Source: JBGPBY01 sp041481485
GTDB lineage: Bacteria > Acidobacteriota > Terriglobia > 20CM-2-55-15
Reading direction: 5' to 3'
NCBI GenBank assembly: GCA_041481485.1
Contig: JBGPBY010000374.1
Location: forward strand, 1-7,333
DNA: 7,333 nt
In this document: piece after piece, positions 1-5,279 of the stretch
How the letters are laid out: each line of letters begins with the position of its first letter
Numbering within the stretch: the stretch's first letter is position 1
Notes under the pieces: model-generated
What the model was told of the DNA's origin: nothing
What the model saw: only the letters and a program-made list of their open reading frames with translations
The model's database searches: none
Translations under genes and position numbers: made by a program

Positions 1-131
1 AGGGGCAGTCTATGACCCCCAAATGACAATTGAACATTGAACAGTGAACAATGAACATTTTCCCGAAAAAATGCTCATTGTTCACTGTTCAATGTTCAAT
101 TGTCATTTGGGGGTCATAGACTGCCCCTACA
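1..131. repeat. Large hairpin repeat element, copy 1 (5' end cut by window)
   Basis: Positions 1-61 pair with 68-128, with a single mismatch (55 against 74) and a 6-nt loop (62-67). The outer part carries the GTCTATGACC core shared with the elements at 4316-4386 and 5156-5226. The right edge reads CCTACA, as in those copies, so the missing left edge is probably TGT just outside the window. Each arm also contains four tandem heptamers of the form NTGAACA (30-57), mirrored at 72-99. No coding potential is visible. It is probably a non-autonomous palindromic repeat of the REP or MITE kind; that class assignment is inference. Confidence 0.9.
30..99. repeat. Tandem TTGAACA-type heptamers inside the hairpin arms
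   Basis: Positions 30-57 read as four consecutive 7-mers, TTGAACA, TTGAACA, GTGAACA and ATGAACA. Their reverse complements fill 72-99. The heptamer array therefore forms the apical part of the copy 1 stem. Only the first base of each unit varies on the left arm. The other two hairpin elements in the window lack it, so it looks like an insertion or expansion inside the element. Confidence 0.85.
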
Positions 132-176
132 GTGGGGAATCGCATTCCTTCACAACCACACCTTTCACTCGATTCA

Positions 177-205
177 TTGCCTGAGAATGCGACCAGGCAT
201 ATACT
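177..205 (+). promoter_or_regulatory. Predicted sigma70-type promoter for the diheme cytochrome
   Basis: TTGCCT (177-182, 4 of 6 to consensus) is followed by a 17-bp spacer and TATACT (200-205, 5 of 6). Transcription would start near 212, leaving a leader of about 40 nt before the ATG at 252. It lies between the hairpin element and the gene, which fits. Prediction from motif only. Confidence 0.5.
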
Positions 206-251
206 GCCGCTCACTCCAAAGATTTCTTAGATCCTATTGAAGGGAGTCCGC

Positions 252-1502
252 ATGAAGTTCGAATCGAGGCAATTGTTTCTTGGTGTCACGGGTATGGCAG
301 CGGCGTGTTTGTTGATCGCTGGGATGGCGAAGGGTCAGGCCGCACAAACCGGTCAGCGTGGAACGGCAGCACCGGCGGCTCAGCGCGGAGCGGCACCGGC
401 CGCACCTGCGGCAACCGCAGCACCGCGTGGCGCGGCTGCGCCGGCGTCGCAGGCTCAGAGGGCGCCGATGTCGGAGGAAATTTTTAAGAACGTTACCGTA
501 CTCAAGGGAATTCCCATGGATGAATTCATGGATACGATGGGGATGTTTTCCTCCGCGCTCACTTTGAACTGCATCGACTGTCACGTTCCGGAAAGCGTGG
601 GCGGCTGGGAGAGATTTGCCGATGAGACGCAGTTGAAGCGAACGGCGCGCAGAATGGTGGCGATGGTCAACGACATCAACAAGAACAATTTCGGTGGAGT
701 GCGTTCCGTCACCTGCTACACCTGCCATCACGGTGACTTGAAGCCGCGCATTCTGCCGAGTTTGGCCGCACAATACGCGACGCCCGTTGAAGATGCGAAT
801 GACGTGGTGATCACCAATATCCCTGGAGGTCCAACCGTTGATCAGGTTTTCGAAAAATACATTCAGGCATTGGGAGGAGCGCAGCGTCTGGATGCGCTCA
901 AGAGTTACTCGGGCAAGGGAACCTACATCGGATTTGAGACAGAGCAGACGGTGGTGCCGATGGAGATTTTCGCGAAGGCGCCGTCCCAGCGCGCCATGAT
1001 CGTCCATATGGCGGTTGGCGATAACGCCAGGGTTTTCGATGGCACGAACGCGTGGGTTGCGGGCTCCGATAAGCCATTGCCACTGTATTCACCGACCGGC
1101 GGAAACTTCGACGGCGCCAAGCTGGACGGCATTCTCATGTTCCCGGCTCAGCTGAGAGGGGCATTTTCAAATTGGCGAGTCAGCGCAACCGGCATTGATG
1201 ACAAGCTGGTGCGCGTTCTGCAGGGCACCAATCCCGGCAAGCCTCCCGTCAATTTCTACTTTGACGGAACAACGGGATTGCTGGTGCGCGTGCTGCGTCT
1301 CGTGGATACCGCCGTCGGACGCGTTCCCACTCAGATCGACTACAGCAACTATCGCGAAATTGGAGGAGTAAAGATCCCGTTCAAATGGATTGTGACCTGG
1401 ACCAATGGGCAGTCCACCAGTGAACTCGTGATGGTAACGGCAAATCCAACGATCGATGCCGCGAAGTTTGGAAGGCCGGCTCCAGCGGCCAAGCCGAAGT
1501 AG
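252..1502 (+). CDS. Secreted diheme c-type cytochrome, photosynthetic reaction centre cytochrome subunit-like
   Basis: Predicted periplasmic or surface electron-transfer protein of 416 aa. An N-terminal signal peptide (about residues 1-30) is followed by an Ala/Pro/Arg-rich linker (30-72). A heme domain follows with CIDCH (107-111) and CYTCH (155-159). Met residues before each site (M96/M98 and M135/M138) are candidate axial ligands. The stretch around MGMFSSAL-xxx-CIDCH matches the CytoC_RC (PufC-like) family, but PufC is tetraheme and this has two hemes. Related genes occur in non-phototrophic Acidobacteriota, so photosynthesis is not implied. Residues about 194-408 resemble a beta-rich domain like the outer-membrane lipoprotein-sorting (LolA) fold; this is a weaker call. 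The ATG at 252 is chosen over an upstream in-frame TTG at 237 because AAGGGA lies 6 nt before it and the signal peptide then starts correctly. It is monocistronic, ending at a strong terminator shared with the convergent operon. Partner and substrate are unknown. Confidence 0.85.
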   Translation: MKFESRQLFLGVTGMAAACLLIAGMAKGQAAQTGQRGTAAPAAQRGAAPAAPAATAAPRGAAAPASQAQRAPMSEEIFKNVTVLKGIPMDEFMDTMGMFSSALTLNCIDCHVPESVGGWERFADETQLKRTARRMVAMVNDINKNNFGGVRSVTCYTCHHGDLKPRILPSLAAQYATPVEDANDVVITNIPGGPTVDQVFEKYIQALGGAQRLDALKSYSGKGTYIGFETEQTVVPMEIFAKAPSQRAMIVHMAVGDNARVFDGTNAWVAGSDKPLPLYSPTGGNFDGAKLDGILMFPAQLRGAFSNWRVSATGIDDKLVRVLQGTNPGKPPVNFYFDGTTGLLVRVLRLVDTAVGRVPTQIDYSNYREIGGVKIPFKWIVTWTNGQSTSELVMVTANPTIDAAKFGRPAPAAKPK

Positions 1503-1516
1503 AAAAGCGCCTGCGG

Positions 1517-1532
1517 CCGATTTGCAAATCGG
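1517..1532. repeat. 16-bp perfect palindrome
   Basis: CCGATTTGCAAATCGG is a perfect inverted repeat 14 nt after the diheme cytochrome stop and just before the terminator hairpin. It could add a second stem to the transcript 3' end or be a protein-binding site. No T-tract follows, so it is not a terminator by itself. Confidence 0.6.
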
Positions 1533-1537
1533 AGACC

Positions 1538-1578
1538 AAAAAATCAGGCGCCGGTCACAGACCGGCGCCTGATTTTTT
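1538..1578. terminator. Bidirectional intrinsic terminator between convergent genes
   Basis: Positions 1538-1556 and 1560-1578 form a perfect 19-bp stem with a 3-nt loop (ACA). The GC-rich core is bordered by A6 on the left and T7 on the right, so both strands have a stem followed by a U-tract. It sits 35 nt after the diheme cytochrome stop (1502) and 15 nt after the DUF6152 stop (1594, minus strand), as expected for a shared terminator. Confidence 0.92.
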
Positions 1579-1593
1579 TAAACCAGAATTGTT

Positions 1594-2019
1594 TTACTTC
1601 TTCTCGTCTTCTGACGCTCCGCCAGGAACTGCGCTGCCCAGGCTCAGAAAGAGTCTTGACCCATCTTTCAGGATGAAGTTCCGGCCGACGGCCTTGTTCG
1701 ATCCCTCTTTAGCCTGATATCCCTCAACCGTGAGTTCCGTGCCGGGAATGATCGTGTACTTGGTCACGCCAAGGCGGATCAGAGTATTCGGGCTGCCGCC
1801 TTCGATCATCCATTCGACGACTTTTCCGGTCTTGGGGTCCTTCACGTTGAGGTGGAACCAGGAGTGGGGATTCACCATGTCCCACTTTTCCATCGTGCCC
1901 TTCAGCGTGATCGGCTTGTTCACATCGAATTCCGCCGCAAACGCGTGATGTGCCATCACCGACGAGACTGCGCCGAGCAGAGCTAAACAGCCAACTGCAA
2001 TCATTACTTTTGTTCGCAT
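1594..2019 (-). CDS. Exported DUF6152 family protein
   Basis: Exported protein of 141 aa, function unknown. It has a basic N-terminus, a hydrophobic segment and a likely cleavage site after residue 23 (VMA before HHAFA), then FDVNKPITLKG, NPHSWFHLNV (50-59), a GSPNTLIRLG segment (75-84), PGTELTVEGY and KEGSNKAVGR. These are the hallmarks of DUF6152, a family frequent in Acidobacteriota and Proteobacteria. The alternating short strands and the PGxxxxVxG turn suggest an OB-fold-like beta barrel; this is inference. The HH pair after the signal peptide is typical of the family and could bind a metal. The ATG at 2019 is chosen because TAGGGGG lies 6 nt upstream. A longer open frame reaching 2256 would overlap the upstream gene and lose the signal peptide. 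It is the last gene of a three-gene operon and ends just before the shared terminator. Confidence 0.88.
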   Translation of the reverse strand: MRTKVMIAVGCLALLGAVSSVMAHHAFAAEFDVNKPITLKGTMEKWDMVNPHSWFHLNVKDPKTGKVVEWMIEGGSPNTLIRLGVTKYTIIPGTELTVEGYQAKEGSNKAVGRNFILKDGSRLFLSLGSAVPGGASEDEKK

Positions 2020-2025
2020 TAAATT

Positions 2026-2032
2026 CCCCCTA
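2026..2032 (-). promoter_or_regulatory. Shine-Dalgarno overlapping upstream stop codon (DUF6152 gene)
   Basis: On the minus strand TAGGGGG contains both the TAG stop of the 404-aa gene and the ribosome binding site of the DUF6152 gene, 6 nt before its ATG. The overlap suggests translational coupling and fixes the DUF6152 start. Confidence 0.75.
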
Positions 2033-3244
2033 TTTCTTTCCTGCTGCGGCATCCGCGGCCTTCTTTTCGTCGAGGCGCATCGCGGACAGTGTGTTGTAGA
2101 TGCCGTAGTTTCCTTCATGGCATGCGTGTTCGAATACCGGTCCATTGATCTTCGCGAACGGCATCTCACCCTTCCACGGCTGGACCCACACTTTGGAATC
2201 GTCGACCGTAAACTCATACTTAAAGGAGTCTTCGGTGGTTCGTGTGAACTTCTCAATCACTTTCAGTTCGGGGCCGGTCCCCGCGAAGGTTCCAGTGAGA
2301 ACTCTGGGGTTGTAATTTACTGTTTCGACAACCAGCGTGTTTCCTTCCCAATGGCCGACGGAATCTCCGAGCCACGGCTTCACTGCCGCCGGTGCATGGG
2401 GACGGCCGTCTGTAGGAATGACCCGGACTTCATGTTGATTCTCGATGAGAATCATGACGACGCCAGGTCCTTGCATAATTTGATACGCGGGGTTGTATCC
2501 CGGAGGCATCATGATGGGCCCAGCGGTATTCGTCCAGATGCAGCGCGATCCGATACTAATGTCCTCTACAGAGTTGTAATTCAGTCCGCCACCGCCACCA
2601 CCGCGTGCGCCACCGGCGGGAGCTGCCGCCGCGCCGCCGCCGCGTCCACCTGCAGCTGCGCCTCTGCCGCCACCGGCTGCCGGAGCGGCCGCAGCTCCAC
2701 CGCGTGCGCCACCCGCTGCCGGAGCTGCCGCGCCACCACCAGCACCGCCTCTGCCGCCACCACCACCGCCTGCGGCGGCGCCGACCCGCGCGGGCAACTG
2801 CCCATTAGCCGGATCGACGATCATTGAGGTACGCAAGTTATTCGTCAGCCGGGTCTGGCTTCGGTCGAGAGCAAATTGAGTGAAGTCATAATGAACGTCG
2901 TTGGTGGTCCCGGGAGCGTTGTTGTCGGCCCGGCCCGCTTCGCGTTCAGCGGCTCGCTTGTTCGACTCCACCAATTCTTCCGGCGTATAAAACTCTTTGG
3001 TCACGTTCGCCGGACGGGCCAACGGTGTGTAGCTGTTATTCGTCCAATAACCTGTCAGATCAGGGACGCCCTCCGGCGTTTTGCCCGTCCACGGCTTCGT
3101 CGAAGTCGCTGCGGCTGCAGCTGCGGCTTTCGCCTGAGCAGTAGTCCCAGCCTGGCCTGCCATCGGCTGCGGCACAAGCAACACGGCCGTAACCCCAATG
3201 GCAAGTGCTATCACGCTTAATGATGCCAGCCATCTATTGTTCAT
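2030..3244 (-). CDS. Exported protein of unknown function with a Gly/Ala-rich insert
   Basis: A 404-aa protein of a family common in Acidobacteriota with no function known to me. It has a signal peptide (about residues 1-30), an Ala-rich linker, then PEGVPDLTGYWTN (58-70), FALDRSQTRLTNNLRTSMIVDPANGQLP (124-151, split by a variable core), and a Gly/Ala/Arg-rich low-complexity stretch (155-220). The conserved part resumes with PPGYNPAYQIMQGPG (247-261), DGRPHAP, WLGDSVGHWEGNTLVVETVN (291-310) and ends with HACHEGNYGI (373-382) and a Lys/Ala tail. The WEGNTLVVET block and following strands match WDGETLVIDT in the upstream gene product, so the two are diverged paralogues. AGGAGG 7 nt before the ATG supports this start. 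It is the middle gene of the operon, with gaps of 11 and 10 nt to its neighbours. C375 lies in CHEG, not CxxCH, so no heme binding is expected. Likely periplasmic; substrate unknown. Confidence 0.8.
   Translation of the reverse strand: MNNRWLASLSVIALAIGVTAVLLVPQPMAGQAGTTAQAKAAAAAAATSTKPWTGKTPEGVPDLTGYWTNNSYTPLARPANVTKEFYTPEELVESNKRAAEREAGRADNNAPGTTNDVHYDFTQFALDRSQTRLTNNLRTSMIVDPANGQLPARVGAAAGGGGGGRGGAGGGAAAPAAGGARGGAAAAPAAGGGRGAAAGGRGGGAAAAPAGGARGGGGGGLNYNSVEDISIGSRCIWTNTAGPIMMPPGYNPAYQIMQGPGVVMILIENQHEVRVIPTDGRPHAPAAVKPWLGDSVGHWEGNTLVVETVNYNPRVLTGTFAGTGPELKVIEKFTRTTEDSFKYEFTVDDSKVWVQPWKGEMPFAKINGPVFEHACHEGNYGIYNTLSAMRLDEKKAADAAAGKK
2585..2782 (-). repeat. Low-complexity Gly/Ala/Arg-coding repeat tract within the 404-aa gene
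   Basis: This stretch encodes residues 155-220, made of degenerate units such as GGARGGAAAAPA and GGGRGAAAGG. The plus-strand DNA is an irregular series of CCACCGCC, GCCGGAGCTG and CCGCGTGCGCCACC pieces. Such a tract can expand or contract by slippage or recombination and probably gives a flexible surface loop between two conserved halves. Confidence 0.8.
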
Positions 3245-3251
3245 TTGTGAG

Positions 3252-3258
3252 CCTCCTA
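3252..3258 (-). promoter_or_regulatory. Shine-Dalgarno overlapping upstream stop codon (404-aa gene)
   Basis: On the minus strand TAGGAGG contains the TAG stop of the 295-aa gene and a consensus AGGAGG 7 nt before the next ATG. As at the next junction (2026-2032), stop and ribosome binding site are merged, which suggests coupled translation. Confidence 0.8.
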
Positions 3259-4143
3259 ATTCGTTGCGCCTTTGCGGAGCTTTCCGTAAATAACTTCTTC
3301 TGAATATTCAACACACTTGAATTCGAGCAACCGCGCATTCGGTTCCATGCGGCGATAAAGCGGAAAACTGATTTTCCAGGGTCGTGAGAATGTCTCCGGA
3401 TCTTCGATCGTTGCTTCGTAGTTCAAATGATCATGATCCATTGCAGTAATGCGCTCAACGACGTGAAGTTTGTCACTGGTAAAATTCCCGGCTCGATCGA
3501 GCCAGGCCATACCGTTGAAGTCTTTTGTATCGATGACGAGTGTCTCGCCGTCCCACTTTCCGTTAGACCATCCCATCCAGCTGTCGGCTGGCCCTGGAGT
3601 CGGCTTCATATAAACGGTGCGGAGCGTGCCTGCAAATTGGAATGCCATTGCGATGAATTCCGTGCCCTGGATAATTTCAAACGGCATGTTTTGATACATC
3701 GCACGGGGCGTGCCCGGCAGATAGCATTTGATTTCGGGATCGAGTGTCAGCCGCTTCGCGTAGTTTTCTTTTCTCTTCGCGGCTGCAGCCGGCAGATACG
3801 GGATGGTACCGCCGTCTACAATAATCCCTGCTCCCGGGGGAGTCGCATCTACGGCGCCGAGCGCCGATACGCGCCAGGTATCCGCGGAATGTGCTTCGAC
3901 ATTCCAATTGGCTTCATTCATCGACTGCCAGATTCCACTCAGATTCGGATGGCCATCCCCAGTGCGCGGAGCCCGGTAAGCGGGTGCTGCCGCTCCTCGC
4001 GCTGCAGGAGTTGCCGGCGCCGCCTGAGGGGCGGGTGCCGCTGCTCCCCGAGCTTGAGCGTGAATTCCAATCTGAACCACTGCTACCGTACATACCGCCA
4101 GACCAATCATCGGAACAATAAAACGCCAAAATCGACTTTGCAT
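3256..4143 (-). CDS. Exported protein of unknown function, paralogue of the downstream 404-aa protein
   Basis: A 295-aa predicted periplasmic protein, first gene of the three-gene operon. It has a signal peptide (1-30, ending IGIHAQA) and an ARGAAAPA-containing linker (31-58). Conserved blocks are DGHPNLSGIWQS (63-74), PEIKCYLPGTPRAMYQNMPF (136-155), DSWMGWSNGKWDGETLVIDT (187-206), FNGMAWLDRAGNFTSDKLHV (209-228), YEATIEDPETFSRPWKI (242-258) and the C-terminal LEFKCVEYSEEVIYG (273-287). I recognise these as typical of an abundant Acidobacteriota family, usually annotated hypothetical, often near DUF6152 genes. Two cysteines (C140, C277) outside the signal could form a disulfide or metal site; this is inference. 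AGGAGA 8 nt before the ATG and a TTGACA promoter upstream support the start. No enzyme motif is recognised. Confidence 0.82.
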   Translation of the reverse strand: MQSRFWRFIVPMIGLAVCTVAVVQIGIHAQARGAAAPAPQAAPATPAARGAAAPAYRAPRTGDGHPNLSGIWQSMNEANWNVEAHSADTWRVSALGAVDATPPGAGIIVDGGTIPYLPAAAAKRKENYAKRLTLDPEIKCYLPGTPRAMYQNMPFEIIQGTEFIAMAFQFAGTLRTVYMKPTPGPADSWMGWSNGKWDGETLVIDTKDFNGMAWLDRAGNFTSDKLHVVERITAMDHDHLNYEATIEDPETFSRPWKISFPLYRRMEPNARLLEFKCVEYSEEVIYGKLRKGATN

Positions 4144-4190
4144 TACATCGATCTCCTAAAGACCGGCTACTACACAATTCTGCTGGGAGC

Positions 4191-4219
4191 ATAATCCCTT
4201 TAAATACCTTGTATGTCAA
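4191..4219 (-). promoter_or_regulatory. Predicted sigma70-type promoter of the three-gene operon
   Basis: On the minus strand a perfect TTGACA (4219-4214) is followed by a 17-bp spacer and GATTAT (4196-4191, 4 of 6 to TATAAT). Transcription would start near 4184, giving a leader of about 40 nt to the ATG at 4143. This is the best promoter-like match noticed in the window. Prediction from motif only. Confidence 0.6.
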
Positions 4220-4315
4220 CGAAAGGAATGATGCCCTCCGGCCTGGTAAAAATATTCCGGGGAACGCCTTTTGACGACATGTTTTTAGCGAGCGCCGGAC
4301 GGGTTTCGTTCCCCT

Positions 4316-4386
4316 TGTAGGCGCGGTCTATGACCGCGCGCATTCTCAAATTGAAGGATAGCGCGCGGTCATAGACCGCGCCTACA
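4316..4386. repeat. Hairpin repeat element, copy 2
   Basis: A perfect 26-bp inverted repeat (4316-4341 with 4361-4386) encloses a 19-nt loop. Edges are TGTAGG and CCTACA. Each arm is itself a small palindrome, GCGCGGTC-TAT-GACCGCGC on the left and the ATA version on the right, so the element can fold as one long stem or two short hairpins. The flanks are also partly complementary (TTCCCC before, GGGGAA after). It is nearly identical in its arms to copy 3 at 5156-5226, while the loop differs. It lies 59 bp upstream of the SDR start. Confidence 0.93.
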
Positions 4387-4445
4387 GGGGAAGGGAACCC
4401 ATCCCTGAATTTCTGATTTCTGTATGATGTCCGGCTGGAGGAATC

Positions 4446-5150
4446 ATGAATCTGAAGGGTGCCAATGTACTGGTTACGGGAGGAGGCAGCGGAATCGGTT
4501 ATGCCATCGCAAAGACACTTATTGAAGCCGGAGCCAATGTGGCCATTACCGGGCGTGAGGAGCGGCGGTTATTGGAGGCGGCATCAAAGCTTAAAGCGAC
4601 GTCCGTAAAGGCCGATGTGAGTAACGAAGCCGATGTCCTGCGCACTTATAAGGAAGTGCTTTCGAAGTTCGGGCACCTGGACGTGCTGATCAACAATGCC
4701 GGATCCGGTTATTTCAAAACTCTGGTGGAAACCGAGCGATCCAAATTCGAAGCAGTGTTTGCCACTAATGTGACCGGAGCCATGCTGATGGGACGCGAGG
4801 CGGCAAAGCATTTCATCGAGCGGAAGAGCGGCAACATCGTCAACATCTGTTCGACAGCCAGCCTGCGCGGCGCTGCAAACGTGACGACATATTACGCGAG
4901 CAAGTTCGCACTTCGTGGCATGACCGAATGCTGGCGGGCCGAATTGCGGCAATTCAACATCCGTGTGTTTCTCGTCAATCCGAGCGAAGTGGTGACGAAT
5001 TTCGGAGTTGCCATCGGGCTTCCTTCGAATGAAAATCCAACCAAGCTTCGCGGTGAAGACATCGCATGGATGATAAAAGCCGCGCTGGAAATGAATGATC
5101 GCGGATTTACTCCGGAACTGACGGTTTTTGCGACGAATCCGAAAGACTGA
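4446..5150 (+). CDS. Short-chain dehydrogenase/reductase (SDR family oxidoreductase)
   Basis: Cytoplasmic NAD(P)-dependent oxidoreductase of 234 aa, near the usual length of a classical SDR (about 250 aa). It has the Rossmann cofactor motif TGGGSGIG (11-18), a D/V acidic position after the third strand (ADVS, 56-59), NNAG (83-86) and a complete catalytic tetrad N108, S136, Y149 and K153. G36-R37 after the second strand suggests a preference for NADP(H); this is tentative. The substrate cannot be told from sequence; 3-oxoacyl-ACP reductase-like and sepiapterin-like members look similar. The C-terminus is short, ending at FATNPKD. GGAGG lies only 4 nt before the ATG. No convincing promoter is seen in the 59 bp between copy 2 and the start. 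The gene is bracketed by two near-identical hairpin elements, the second beginning 6 nt after the stop codon. Confidence 0.93.
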   Translation: MNLKGANVLVTGGGSGIGYAIAKTLIEAGANVAITGREERRLLEAASKLKATSVKADVSNEADVLRTYKEVLSKFGHLDVLINNAGSGYFKTLVETERSKFEAVFATNVTGAMLMGREAAKHFIERKSGNIVNICSTASLRGAANVTTYYASKFALRGMTECWRAELRQFNIRVFLVNPSEVVTNFGVAIGLPSNENPTKLRGEDIAWMIKAALEMNDRGFTPELTVFATNPKD

Positions 5151-5155
5151 GCGAC

Positions 5156-5226
5156 TGTAGGCGCGGTCTATGACCGCGCGCGATTCCTAAGTTCGAGAAC
5201 GTGCGCGGTCATAGACCGTGCCTACA
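5156..5226. repeat. Hairpin repeat element, copy 3
   Basis: Arms 5156-5182 and 5200-5226 pair over 27 positions, two of them G-T in RNA, around a 17-nt loop. Edges TGTAGG/CCTACA and the nested GCGCGGTC-TAT-GACCGCGC palindrome match copy 2. It starts 6 nt after the SDR stop codon and ends 53 nt before the octaheme cytochrome start. It lacks a T-tract but its RNA stem may protect or attenuate the SDR transcript; that role is inference. Confidence 0.92.
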
Positions 5227-5279
5227 GGGGGAAGGACGCTTCTAAAATTTGAAGCTTGTCTGAAAGCAGAGGAGGCCGC

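Larger units (their letters stand above)
4144..4445. other. Divergent intergenic region
   Basis: This 302-bp gap separates the minus-strand operon from the plus-strand SDR gene. It holds the operon leader and promoter (4191-4219), about 95 bp without a recognisable feature (4220-4315), the second hairpin element (4316-4386) and a 59-bp stretch ending in the SDR ribosome binding site GGAGG at 4437-4441. I see no small gene in it. Confidence 0.8.

Noticed and set aside
1..131. Heptamer repeats as a CRISPR array or replication iterons
   Set aside because: Units are 7 nt without spacers and are arranged as a hairpin; no cas or rep gene is present.
234..1007. 257-aa minus-strand open frame
   Set aside because: Antisense to the diheme cytochrome, His/Arg-rich and low complexity; a shadow frame.
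2020..2256. Extended N-terminus of the DUF6152 frame, giving 220 aa
   Set aside because: It overlaps the upstream gene, is Arg/Ser/Thr-rich shadow sequence, and hides the signal peptide; the ATG at 2019 has a proper ribosome binding site.
2117..2827. 236-aa plus-strand open frame
   Set aside because: Antisense to the conserved 404-aa gene; its Cys/Thr/Ala-rich stretch is the reverse of the Gly/Ala repeat tract and shows no family resemblance.
3427..4194. 255-aa plus-strand open frame
   Set aside because: Antisense to the 295-aa gene, with no signal, domain or ribosome binding site; explained by codon bias of the real gene.
4423..4428. TATGAT as a -10 box for the SDR gene
   Set aside because: No -35 at the right distance, and transcription would start almost at the ribosome binding site.
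5256..5279. Upstream TTG start for the octaheme cytochrome
   Set aside because: It would place AGGAGG inside the coding sequence and add a polar, acidic prefix before the signal peptide.
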